DNA from: Heliocybe sulcata
Taxonomy: Eukaryota; Basidiomycota; Agaricomycetes; Gloeophyllales; Gloeophyllaceae
Reading direction: 5' to 3'
Length of the DNA stretch: 64,000 nucleotides
Assembly (NCBI GenBank): GCA_004369045.1
Contig: ML213516.1
Span: 410,703-474,702 of the forward strand
Shown here: piece by piece, positions 20,717 to 31,943 of the stretch
Layout of the letters: each line of letters opens with the position of its first letter
How positions within the stretch are numbered: the stretch's first letter is position 1
Program-made: the position numbers and the translations under genes
The notes under the pieces: generated by a model
What the model saw: the letters and a program-made list of their open reading frames with translations, nothing else
Database searches by the model: none
What the model was told of the DNA's origin: nothing

Positions 20717-21673
20717 TCAAAATCCAGCTAAACATCCCTCATCGTTCTCAGCGAGACCGCATATACGCGTCGAGAAGGGGCGGTACTTGCGCGCACCGTC
20801 CCGCTCGTCGTCTTCGACAACGCCGTCCTCGTGGCCCACGCCCTGCCCGTCCCAGCCGATCTCGAGCTGCGAGAGGCGTTCGCGGACGTCACGGTCTCTG
20901 CTCCGCTCGCGATGGCGATCGCGCCTGATCTTGTCCTTATCGCGGCGGCGAGGAGTCCTGTCGGACTCCTCGCTGTTGTGCTCGTGTTTGGGTGGCGACG
21001 GCGGGTGAGGGAGGAAGGAAAGCGCATTAGAGGTATTGGCGCCGAGGCATGTGGGTGATAAATTAGGTGGCAGACCGGGTATCTCGATGAAAAGAGTGTG
21101 GGGTGTCGAGGTGCAAGACGACGACGACGACGACGAAAAAGATGATTGCAATGGAGGGGGACTGCAAAAGCCATCGGACTCGTCGGATTCTGACGAGAGA
21201 TCGGGTATCAAGGGCGGCATAGCGAAGTATTCTGGGGGTTGCGATGGATGCGATGAAGCTGCTACGGTGGGTGTCTTATCAGGATCACTGTCGCTACTAC
21301 TGCTCGTTTTACGCGGAGTACTCCGCTCTTCCAGGCCAAGTCCGAGTCCCAGGGTATTTGAAGGTGGGTGGCTTGCGTTGGTAGCAGCTACCGCGCGCGG
21401 ATGAACATGCTTGCCCGCTGCCTTTTGCAAGAGGGTCGAGTCACCCAGGACGTAGGTCTTGCCGGGGCAACCCCTAGCAGGCAAGGCGCACGAATTAGGG
21501 GTGACGACGATGGGCGAGCGGTCGTAGGAGGAGGGAGAGTGGGTCGTATGAGTTCTGGTGAGTTTCGGGGAGGGCGGAAAGCGGACCCCCTCTGTGGCCC
21601 GACGCGAGGGAGACGGGCTTTCGAGGGGGAGGGTGGCGGGGGAACGTTTGAGAATGGGACGAGGAGGGGACAT
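20717..21673 (-). CDS. Conserved fungal Pro/Ser-rich hypothetical protein
   Basis: Single-exon gene for 318 residues, start at 21673 (MSPPRPILKRS). The N-terminal block with VRFPPSPKLTRTHTTHS, SYDRSPIVVTPNSCALP and CPGKTYVLGD resembles a family of uncharacterised agaricomycete proteins I have seen before; no function is known to me. The middle is low-complexity Ser/Pro (runs of Ser near residue 180). The C-terminal third is basic and charged (RRRDKDKIRRDRHRERSR) and ends with SQLEIGWDGQGVG and an acidic-to-basic tail. No signal peptide or membrane segment is visible. It is probably disordered and perhaps nuclear, which is inference from composition only. High GC and strong codon bias support real coding. 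Confidence 0.7.
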   Translation of the reverse strand: MSPPRPILKRSPATLPLESPSPSRRATEGVRFPPSPKLTRTHTTHSPSSYDRSPIVVTPNSCALPARGCPGKTYVLGDSTLLQKAAGKHVHPRAVAATNASHPPSNTLGLGLGLEERSTPRKTSSSSDSDPDKTPTVAASSHPSQPPEYFAMPPLIPDLSSESDESDGFCSPPPLQSSFSSSSSSSCTSTPHTLFIEIPGLPPNLSPTCLGANTSNALSFLPHPPSPPKHEHNSEESDRTPRRRDKDKIRRDRHRERSRDRDVRERLSQLEIGWDGQGVGHEDGVVEDDERDGARKYRPFSTRICGLAENDEGCLAGF

Positions 21674-22815
21674 TGTGGCAGGAGCGGGGGCTGAGCTGGG
21701 GCCAGCACTAGCAGCGGGAATTGGAAGAATTCATGGGGTAAAGTGCAGGTGTACAAATACGCTCGGTGCAAAGCCATCAAAATACTGCCCACCTCCATCA
21801 ACACCTTCAACCGGCAATTTCCGGTGGCTGCCCGCTTGCCTTGTTTGACCCGCGCCACCCGCCACGCATAACCTGCCCCGAATCCGTTCGATGGGTTGCC
21901 TTCCTTCGTTTACCAGGACCGTAAATTCACTGATCCATGTGCGGACTTTGTCACCTTGTATGGCCGAGTGACCTCGCCGACCGGTCGTTCCCTCGCTACT
22001 TTTCCTGACCGAACGTGCAACCGTAGATAACACCCTGTTTCGGGTCTTGACCATACGACCGTCGTCTGCAGCAACTGCATTTACCGGCGCTCACTAGAGC
22101 AGGGTCCCTTTCAGGGTGAGTTCCCGGATCCTCTCAACCAAGCTTCATGTAATGCCGAAACAATTCACGATTAGCATGCCTTGTAATCCACGAACCTTGA
22201 TACTCGTGTTTTGAGACCCCTCTGTCCGGGGAACATCCATGCGCCGGCGGAGTTCCCTCTCGGAGGCAAAATGCCGGCTCTCTTACATGTTGCATTACGA
22301 CCATTAAGCGATTAACCTGCTTCGGCCCCATTAAAGTGGCTTGAGATGCTACTTGCAGGAAGCGATGGGGTACGCTGCAATAATACCGTGCTTATCTCTA
22401 CTTCTATCGTCAGCCGCGCTCCTGGAAGTCTCCATGATCGTCAGTATCGCAGGGTTTGCCAAACTCATGACCATCACCTTCGATGAACCTGGCGAGCACT
22501 GCCGGTGGTTCGGTCTGATTATCTTCTGTAGATTCTTACTCGGTACATCCTGGCGGACTCCTGGACAGCCTGACCAAGGTGCAGCTTCACGAAAACGCCA
22601 GGATGGGGGAATCTTGAAAATTCATACGTACTACTCAAGCTCGCCAACAGAACCCCCTTTCACGACACAAACCCGGCCGCTCGCCGAACAAGTCCGGCAT
22701 ACCTGCCCTTGAGGTATCGGCGTGGCTGGTGGTGCTACATACACATCATACACCACTGATAGGTATGGAATGCTATCGTCCTCTTCTTTCCAGCGCACAT
22801 CGGAGCTACCTCGAC

Positions 22816-22905
22816 GTAATGCTCGGCTCCCTGAACTTCTTCGACACAACTCTTGGCTCCCTAATCTACTTTGATACAAAGCTTGGCTTCCAAAACCATT
22901 TGCGC
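22816..22905. repeat. Degenerate tandem repeat, ~30-bp unit, about three copies
   Basis: Three successive blocks begin with GCTCGGCTCCCTGAACTTC, CTTGGCTCCCTAATCTACTT and CTTGGCTTCCAAAACC, spaced about 30 bp, i.e. in register with codons. It could be a remnant of a repeat-containing coding region, but no gene around it is recognised. Confidence 0.5.
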
Positions 22906-25900
22906 TTGGCCAACTCTACTCACTCTCAAACTTGGTTTCATTCCGCGTAAGAAGGAATAGGATGGCTCTGTACATCAGCTGTGTCGGGTTCTGTCCCAGT
23001 CTCTCCGGCGCGGCCTTGGGAACGCAAGAGATTACTTTGCGTCGAAGGCACACCCTCTATCGACCCTACAGTTGGTCTATCCGCAATTCCAGCGCCGGCG
23101 TACAGGTCTCAATATAATCCAGCATGAAACCAGGAATCAGCCCGGATCTCGAGATGATAATGAACCTTCGTGGGATCCTTCCCTTCACACCGCTCATCCC
23201 GCTCCGTGCGTCGGCTTGGCAAAGCTTCTCTTCAGCAGATTGCAATCCATCGGCTTGTTTTGGTGCTCCACAACGCCAGCCTTGACTTCTCTGGCTGTCG
23301 GAGTGGGCAGGGTTCGCCTTCATTCTCCGGTGCAGCCAGGATGGTCTTGGTATCACTGGGACGATCCTCGCTCCGGCTCGCAGAGCATCGGCCTTACCTC
23401 ACTGCCATCTCCTACTCAGACCCATCCCGTATATTCAGCGCCCGAAGGCCGCTTGGTTTTGCGATACATCGTACGCAACCCACGACTTTCTAGAGATTGC
23501 AGCTCGGCAGCTCGAACACTCGAGCGTCTCTCATCATGTGAGCAAGATCGGCGGTCTTCTTGCCTATCTAAGCTCCCAACGCACCAGCATAACCACCCTG
23601 GCGGATTGTGTTAGTCCAGTTAGGTCCGGCCTGCCTTGTTCAGCCGGATCTGCTTACAAGGTCCGTTGGATGCGTGCCCGTCTGATATTCCAATCATTAC
23701 GCTCAGGAATCCCGACTGAATGGGTGTGTTTTCCGTCCTCGGGTGCTCATTAGCAAGCAGTCTGTTGATTAACGCCCGATTGAAGACCTCGTGACTGGCA
23801 CGATTGAATCACACCACTTGGAGGCGGCGAATACTCGCGGTATCTCGAGGTGAACTCCTCAGCCCGTGGCTTCTCCGCTGTTATCGAGTTGCCAATAGCA
23901 TGCTCCGGTCTCTGCTATATTGTGGCGGGTCGTGTGGGATCCCGAGGATCATTGTTACGTTTGATTCTTCTTGCTGCCCTCTATGTAGCTGACCGGAGTG
24001 TTCATGGCAACGAATCGTACGAGAATAAACAGTTCAATGGCAATCCAGGGTTCGTCCTGTATTTCACCGACTCTATTTGACCTCGCAATATCCTCCGCAG
24101 ATGGCTCCGTGTTTGCGGCGTCCCTTCCCCAGGTTTTGCGGCTGTCGCATGGGATACCGTCAATACCGTCTCGATGGCCCAAGATCCGTAGAAGACCAAA
24201 CCAAACATGAAACGTGAGGTCGTCTCTTCTGCTCGTATCCGCATACCTTGCCATATCGAGAGGATCAGCAACGTTCCTCACTTGAGTATATGGATGGAGG
24301 TGAGTGGGCGTGAGTTGACGGACGGGACTTGGAGCCTGTCGTGGAATGGGGCAGACGGGGGTTTGTGGCTAAGGCTTCGGTTGTTAACGTTCGGGCACGG
24401 TTCCCTGCAATGTTGCCACTGTCGTACATACTAAACGTTCAGATCCTTCAAAGGGTCTAGCACAGATTGCAGCGGGTTCTGGTACTCGGACTACTGTGGC
24501 AGTCGGCTGTGGCGAGCAGCTCGACAGCGGTGAGTCGATCGCGAAAGGCACACATTCGACTCACCTACCCGTCATGCAGGTATGAATTTACGGGCGCTGT
24601 CGCCCATCTGCATACGATGGGAGCCACGCAGTACTGGATTTTGTCTGGGTCGAGCTCGGCGACTGTCGATTTACGCTTACGCACCGGTTGTAGGTTCGCG
24701 ATGTCAGTCTTGCGGATGGAGGGTGCTGTCACGGATGAGGTGGGGAAGATGATATGGCATCGGGACGTCGCTCAGTGGTACTCTTTCTTCACCAATCGCC
24801 AGTGTGGCATAGACTGGGACATTTAGGGTCGATTGGTACTCTTCAGGCGCATACGATATCACGGGGGGGTTCAAATGCCAGAACTGGTATGCCGCTCAGT
24901 ATTCGATTGTGACGTGATGGTGAGCTGGCAACGATGGTAAGTCTACCGCAGCATTAATGATGAACGTCAAAAAACCCGAGTTTCTTGCAGATGGCCTTCT
25001 CGTTTCCACTAATAGTAAGGGTTCATCAGTATGCCTGGAGATACTGCTTTCATGGAGGTGGCGGCACATCAGAAACTCGTTCTAGGTCGATCCTTGCAAT
25101 TGAACCTTGCGCCAGGGGAGGTTACTCGTGGCTCTGCATGATAATGATTATGATAATGAGCGGAGTTACGTAAGTATTCCCACAGGCTTGAGCTTGAGTG
25201 GCTGAACATCTCTGACTCTGGTATGTCAGTTATGAGGATTCCTGAATGGACTGGAGAACTGTAAATGCTTGCGAAAGTAAAATTTATATAAGTATAAAGG
25301 TAGGTAGTAGATTTATGGCCTTCTCCTACGCTTCTACAACATCAATCAAAGTACAAAAGAGGGTCACAAGCCACTGCATCGATTTCTGATTTATTTCAGG
25401 GGTCGTAAGCCACTCTAATGAACATTTTGACACCTAGCTATACTTACCAACTTTTACGCCTCATGTAGCTGGCAGATGCGGTTCACGCCTGCCGCTGCAG
25501 GAGAACAAGATCGCTCTCAATGATATCGGAGTCTGAATATGGGCGGATGCTCGGCAAATCCCGGTAGGAGTAGTGAGAGCATGTAAAATGCTATAAGGCT
25601 GAAACACATCGTGAAATACTATGGACGCGCTCAGACACCCTAATAACACTTAGGAAGGTCTAGCAAAAGTCTCAGTATTTTTTGTAGACAAAACAAGTGC
25701 TCGAGCAGAGGTCCCAGATAATGAGCGGAGCTTCAATTTACCAGATACTGAGCGGGGTCTCAATATTGTTGCAGATGGTCGCGTTCACCCCCGGCCGTAG
25801 GCCGGGAAGAAAATATACTGAATTCTTAGCAAACACGGGCTGTATAGGTTCTACATAGTCCTACATAGACGTGCCATGACATACCTTCCCCGAGTTTTCT

Positions 25901-25955
25901 CTTTTCTTTTTCTTTTTCTTTTTCTTTTTCTTTTTCTTTTTTTTTTTTTTTTTTT
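25901..25955. repeat. Pyrimidine microsatellite (CTTTTT)n ending in a long T run
   Basis: About six CTTTTT units followed by an uninterrupted run of roughly 19 T. A lysine/glutamate-rich minus-strand frame over it is an artefact of the repeat. A simple repeat grown by slippage is the plain explanation. Confidence 0.9.
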
Positions 25956-26559
25956 CCATGCAGATCTACCATTATCGAGCCTGCGCCAGATCCAATTGCG
26001 TGCAAAATCGCAAGATCTACCATACAGCAGTGTGATTGAGCAGAGCCGGCGATGAGGGGAAAGAGACATCGTTCATAGAAAAATGTAGTCTGGAGTACAT
26101 TGTATAAGACATTTCGTGCCATCAAGGCAGCGAGGCAGACGGTGTTGGTGATTCAGCTTTTGTACCTAACACCGGTTCCAGACTTTTGTAGTAGGTGTGC
26201 GGTAGGACTGGAACACCAACTACTGTAGTCATACTTGACCTGGAGACACCGGAGAACGAACAATAGTGTAGATGTAGTTCTCACCACTATCTAGGAGTCC
26301 ATCATGGTTTCGCCTGAGGACGAAACATAGAGCTGCTAGCGAAAGCGGATCTGAATCACTCTGGACCAGCAGTGATATTTACTCCTTCCAAGTCAGACAA
26401 GGCGGTTAGAGGAGTGGTAAGCGGCTGGTCGTAAAGAAACAAGGAAAGGAGAAAATTGGCTATATATACTCTCGGTTCCGCCACGTGTACTGGCACCAGA
26501 ACAGTGGTACAGGCTACAAGCAGTCGATCTGGTCCTTTGCCACTTGCATTTCGCCAGAA

Positions 26560-29500
26560 ATGAGGTTCACCAAGCCAGCATGGGTAGCGCACAAAGGTAG
26601 TGCCTCTGTCTTCATGTTTGAGCTGAGATTGAACAGTTCCGTACAGATACCTCACTCAAAGGCGACCAAACCAAACGCCTCTCCATATTCTCCGTCCATG
26701 TTCACCCAGACGACTCGCGAATCGCCACGGGCGGTCTTGACGCAAAAGTTCGAATATGGAGCACCAAACCTATCATCAATGAAGCGTCGGAGCTTTCGAA
26801 CAAACCCCCAAAAGCGCTGTGCTCGCTCGCGATGCACACCGGGCCTGTGCTTTGTGTGCGCTGGGCACATTCGGGGAGGTGGCTTGCGAGCGGGAGCGAT
26901 GATCAGATTGTCATGATATGGGATTTAGACCCGTGAGCGTCTACTGGACTTGCACTAAAGGATGGGTTTGAATGGCATATAGCTCGGCAAAGGGTAAGGT
27001 CTGGGGTTCGGACGAGGTGAACGTGGAAGGCTGGAAACCCATGAAACGACTACCAGGACACGAAAGCGGTGCGTCTAAACCCTACTCTATCTTTATCTTT
27101 AACTCCAACACCACATAGACGTGACGGATCTTGCATGGTCGCCAGGTGACCGCTACATTGCTTCCGTAGGTCTCGATTCCCAAGTCCTCGTCTGGTGCGG
27201 CTACACGCTAGGTACGCTCCAATCCAGCCTCTTCCCCACCTCCCTCAACCATACTCTCAATCCCAAGCCAACCTCACCAGCCTCCGATTATTGCAGAGCG
27301 CCTGCGGAAACTGGACCAGCATAACGGCTTCGTCAAGGGCGTCTGCTGGGATCCTGTGGGCGAATTTCTCGCTACCCAGTCTGACGACCGCTCCGTCAAA
27401 ATCTGGAGAACAACTGACTGGGGTTTGGAGGCGGAAGTGACAAAGCCGTTTGAGGATTCGCCGGGGAGCACGTTCTTCCGGCGCTTAAGGTACGAGTGTA
27501 AACGCATACATGTGCAGAGGGATACGCTAGAGGCTGACGTTGCATATGATACAGCTGGTCGCCCGACGGTGCACACATCACAGCGTCGAATGCGACTAAC
27601 AATAAAGGATTCGTGTTCATCGCTGCTGTCATATCGCGCAACACCTGGACGAGCGAGATCAGCCTTGTCGGGCACGAGAATACGATTGAAGTCGCTGTGC
27701 GTCCCTTCCCTACTTCCCTCGCATCAATTCACTCACCTCCCTCTCGCTTATTGTGCGGACGGACAGAGCTACAACCCGCATATCTTCCTGCGCGACCCGG
27801 ATGGCGAAGTGAAAACATCAAATATATGCTCGGTCGTTGCGCTCGGTGCGGACGACCGGTCGGTGTCGGTGTGGCAGACGAAGTCAGCGCGGCCGATTAT
27901 TGTGGCGAAGGAGGCCTTTGATAGGCAGATCATGGATCTCAGCTGGTATGCTGTCTCTGATACTTTCCGTACCCACGTGCTCACCTTTTCTATTCCCACC
28001 TCGCACTCACCTATACATTTTCATGGTGAAGGTCGTGGGACGGCTTGACCCTATACGCTGTCTCCTCCGACGGCACACTAGGCGTGTTCAACTTCGAGCG
28101 CGAGGAGCTAGAAGGCATTGCGCCCTTCTCCGCCCAAAAACAGTACCTTCATAAGTTTGGCTTTGTGGCCCCGCCTTTGCCGGAGGGGTACTCGCACACG
28201 GCCCCATCCTCCGCTGTCCAGGCACAGCAGCAAGTGCAAGTGCACAGTGAATTTGGCGCCCAAGCAAACGAAGGAGGGGAGAGGATCAATAAATTGGTGG
28301 CGAAGAGGAAGGACAAGAAGAGAGTTGGGCCGATGAGTATGAGGAATGTGCCGTCTGCATCGACGGCGAGCGTGCCCTCCGCGTCCATATCGGAAGCAGT
28401 GTTCCGCCCGCCGCCCTCTGCATCTCGCAGCTTTGAAGACGCGCCGCACGCGTTTTCAGCCCCGGGCATTAGGCTGCCGCCGCCTCCTATGCACGGGGTC
28501 AGCCGGCCATCGTCGCCGTCTATGTCTACGATTCAGGCATCGAGTAGCTTTGCGGATTACTCGTTCGATGTGGATATGGAGCGCGGGTTGGACGTGCGGA
28601 TCGAGGCGCTCGACGAGTCCGGGAAGGGCAAGCGGAAGGCGAGCGCGGCGGATTTAGGGGAGGAGAGTAGGCCCAGTCGGCCAAGGACGTTGGGTGGGGA
28701 TAGGCCGAGGGAGACGGTCGTGGTGAAGGAGATAGGGCGACAGTCTCCTCTTCCTGACCGTAGTTGGATGGGGGTCGGGTTGAAGATCGTCTTGGGAGTG
28801 CCCCCACTCCTCACGTATCTGAGCACGAAGGTCGAAGGGCCAGGGAGCGGGGAGGACGCGGTGTTTGAGGCGAAGAACTCAGAGAATGGGGATCGCTTTG
28901 AGGTGAGCTTCGTGAGCCGGAAGCAGGTGCAGTGGTTGGATTATTTGCCGAGTCCTGTCCTGGCGCTGGCGGCGACCAGCATGTTTTGTGCGTGTGTAAG
29001 TGAGGATGGAAGTGTGAATGTGTATTCGCCACAAGGACGACGGTGTGTCTTTTCTTGCTTCGGAAGCACAGGCAGGAAAGTTTGGCTGATATGCATTTGT
29101 CGTGGCAGGTTGATGCCGACGCTTGCGCTTGGAAGCCCGCCTACGTCTTTGCATGCTAGTAAAGGTGCTCTTATGGCGATTACGGCGAGTGCTATGGTGT
29201 ATGTGTGGGATGTCAAGAAGCGGGGCACGTACTTCCCGCCAGTGTCGATCCAATCTCTTATGGATGCCGGGCTGGCGACTATACTCTCCGCGTCCGTACG
29301 ACCGAACGGTACGCCCGTCATACAAATGTCGAACGGTGTGGCCTACTCGTACGACCCCTCGTTGTCGTGCTGGGTGAAGCTCAGTGAGCGGTGGTGGGCC
29401 GCCGGGTCTGACGCATGGCAAAGCCGGCAGCGCGCCAATTCGCAGGTCGCCGCGCGGGGCATCGTGGCTGCCATCGAGGGCGAGCTGGCGTCGCCGAACC

Positions 29501-30000
29501 CGGGCGAGGACGGATACATCGAGCCAGGGCAAGCGAGACCCGGGTGGTGGAACGTTGCTCTGACGCTGGGGCATTTGGAGACGAAGATGCATACGGCGAA
29601 GGCGGTGGATAGTCCGCAGGAGTACAAGCAGGCGTTGTTGGTGTATGCGAAGAAGATCGCGGATGAGGGCTTTAGGGGGAAGGCGGAGGAGCTGATTAGG
29701 GAGTTGTTCGGGCCAGTTTATTGGTGAGTTGTCCTGCCTGTTGAGCGTTCTGTTTGCCTTATGGAGGCTGACCTGTTGAACAGGCGTCCTGGAAAGGATG
29801 ACTCATGGGCGCCCAGCGTGTTGGGTTTCTCGAAGCGGGATCTTCTCAGGGAAGTTCTGAACGTCTTTGGTACGTGGAGGTTGAACGGATGTCGTGTTCC
29901 TTTGCAAAGCTAATCTTTGATTTCAGCCCGAAGTAAGATGTTGCCGAAATTAGCCATAGATTGGCAGGACACGCTGAAGAAGGCTAGCGCCGATGAGTGA
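26560..30000 (+). CDS. HIR1: HIR1/HIRA histone H3-H4 chaperone subunit
   Basis: WD40 subunit of the HIR complex, which deposits H3-H4 independently of replication and represses histone genes with Asf1. The start MRFTKPAWVAHK is followed by an N-terminal WD40 propeller: HPDDSRIATGGLDAKVRIWS, WAHSGRWLASGSDDQIVMIW, WSPGDRYIASVGLDSQVLVW, WDPVGEFLATQSDDRSVKIW, RDPDGEVKTSNICSVVALG, DRSVSVWQT, WDGLTLYAVSSDGTLGVFNF. A linker then carries RKDKKRVGPMSM, similar to the Asf1-binding B motif of HIRA (basic, then V/I-x-P). The C-terminal Hira domain has VQWLDYLPSPVLALA, EDGSVNVYSPQGRR and ITASAMVYVWD, then REVLNVFARSKMLPKLA and the stop at 30000. One large exon (from about 28033) covers the linker and domain, broken by an intron at 29041-29107 and two at the 3' end. 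About 950-1,000 residues. Confidence 0.92.
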
Positions 30001-30333
30001 TCTCGTGCTTCTCCTGGCGCTTGTATATATTGGCTTTTTACGCTTGTATCTTGTTCGTTGTAAACAGTAAGGTATACTATGATGGAGGTTGGGAACGGTT
30101 TTGCTACCATGCGTCGCAGCTGCAAGCTTAGGCTGTGGTTTCTTATAGATTGCACTCTCCGTCTTTACCAGACTCCCGCAAATCTAAAATGTATTACAGT
30201 GATTGTACATGATGATCACGTCCTGAGAGATCCCTGCTTCAGTATTATCCGTGTGCTCAGTAGTGTACGATGTTGGCTTCCAAGAAATATGCAATGTCTC
30301 ACCATTTGTTCCTTTAACCCGCCAGTGAATCTT
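30001..30333. other. Convergent 3' intergenic stretch HIR1/F-box
   Basis: Lies between the stops of HIR1 (plus) and the F-box gene (minus). It should hold both terminators; no other feature seen. Confidence 0.5.
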
Positions 30334-31943
30334 TCACATGTTTGCCATGCCTAGAGGCATCATAACCATGGTCCCGTCCTGAACATGCCAGGCATTTCTG
30401 CCCCGCAGCATAGTCTGGAACACAGCTTGCCAAGTGGATGACCTCCACGACTCCTTCGTGATAGTCTCCAGGTCCAGCTTCGGGAACAGACTATCTAGTA
30501 TCATCGCCGTCTGTGCAACATCGATGTAGTCGCCTGGCCACTCCAGCAGGTCGATCATTTTCAACCCATGGACACTACTTGGCTGCCAGCCATTCGCCGC
30601 AGGCATGCTCATGCGCACGTGTATGGAAAGGCTGAGGAGTGAAGGGCAGTGGTATATAAACGCGAAGAGACACCACAGCGTTGGCGAGATGCTACTGGAC
30701 ACCACAGAGTAGTGGCAAGAAAAGCTCTGCAATAGTGGCCATGCCGCAGCCAAAGCCGCCATGTTCTCATCATCTATGACGAGCGCGACATTCTCCAACT
30801 CCAGGTTCACGTCCTCTAGGAGGCTCAGGCTGAGCAGCGGTCCCAGGACGTTCGCGAACGGAAGCTGCTCCACGGGTTGCCGCCAGGAGGGCGTAGCTGC
30901 ATGTACTTTTAAGGCGCCTAGCCGAGGGAATCGATGCGCAATTTTGACAAAAAGAGTGGGAAGATCATGGGGTTTCGTGTTCGAGAAGTACAGTTCGAGA
31001 CACTCCAGTTGTCCGGTCGAAACGGTGGCGAGTGTGGACATGATAATGTTCAAGTGCCCAGAAAGACGTAGATAACGCAGGGCACGGAACTGGTAGTAAT
31101 GAAGGTCGTAAAATGTCTGGAGTCCATCGACATCGATGTCCAGACTCGTGAGGTGTTCCAAGATGGAGAAGGAGTAATACATGTTGGGCGTGGTGAGGGC
31201 AACAGGGATCTCACTCTCGGCAAGAGGTGCCTTTCCAACGAGTTTGACTGACCGCAAGGTCGCGAACCTTGGTAAGGACTGGAGATAATTATGTCGCAGT
31301 GTGCCGGAGAATGAGAAATGCTGCAGGAAGGGTGCTGTGTCCTCCAGGGCATACATGAATGCCTGGAAAGCATGATCGTCCGGAATTACTGTCCTGCTAT
31401 ACGCAAGTTTAATCTCCACTCGTTCGAGACTTGGAGATAGCAGGAAGAACGGCTCAAGGGAGGATGAATCCGCGTCTTCCCACTGTAGGACACGTAGCCC
31501 CGGCAGTAAGGGTGCACGGCGTGTCACGAGAAGACGGTGGAAGATCGACGGATGAATGTACTCATCACGCCTGTACTCGAGTTCACGGACGCTTTCCGCG
31601 TAACGATTGAAACGAAGAAGATTTTCGGGTGGGAGTGGCCCGCCGATGACCTGTTAGATGATGTAACAGGATGAGAAGCGACGCGATATAGATAGGATAT
31701 GCTCACGTAGAAGTCTCCTGCCCAACGGAATCCATCGAGAAGTTTGAGGAGTGGCGTGAGCGAATCTATCCGAAACCACAGGACATCCAATGCGGGATCC
31801 AGGAACGCTTTGCAGGTGAGGGCAACCCAGATGAGGTGCTGCCGCTCTCTTTTCGTATCTGCAGTATCATTCCATCGCTTCTGCACCTGCAGATGGCTGA
31901 GGATCTCGCGCAGGAGGTCAGGAAGAACGAGTGCTTGGTGCAT
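30334..31943 (-). CDS. F-box protein, polypore type
   Basis: Predicted substrate receptor for an SCF ubiquitin ligase. Two exons (31707-31943 and 30334-31650) join phase 0 across a 56-bp GT-AG intron into 517 residues. The N-terminus MHQALVLPDLLREILSHL is a typical F-box start, and WVALTCKAFLDPALDVLW at about residues 38-55 completes the F-box-like motif common in agaricomycete families. The rest is an irregular leucine-rich region (LPGLRVLQWED, LSPSLERVEIKL, LTSLDIDVDGLQTF, LRYLRLSG, QLECLELYFSNTKP, YHCPSLLSLSIH). These families are large and fast-evolving, so no specific target can be named. Confidence 0.85.

Larger units (their letters stand above)
21674..26559. other. Gene-poor 4.9-kb region
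   Basis: No gene could be supported. The first ~400 bp is the likely 5' region of the Pro/Ser-rich gene, and the last ~250 bp the HIR1 promoter. Between them are AT/GC-mixed sequence, a degenerate 30-bp triplicate (22816-22905) and a pyrimidine microsatellite (25901-25955). A frame at 24467-24826 (contains HLHTMGATQYWILSGSSS) is coding-like but matches nothing I recognise. No tRNA, reverse transcriptase or transposase signatures were seen. Confidence 0.45.

Noticed and set aside
20728-21404. Overlapping frames on both strands over the Pro/Ser-rich gene
   Set aside because: GC-rich shadows; the 318-residue minus frame has the recognisable N-terminal block and a coherent composition.
25826-26125. 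Lysine/glutamate-rich minus-strand protein
   Set aside because: It is a translation of the (CTTTTT)n microsatellite and flanks; no other coding evidence.
21674-26559. Search for a buried retroelement or gene cluster in the gene-poor region
   Set aside because: No recognisable polymerase, integrase or terminal repeats were seen; left as unannotated.
28879-29592. 237-residue minus-strand frame
   Set aside because: Antisense shadow of the HIR1 Hira-domain exon, which has clear family motifs on the plus strand.
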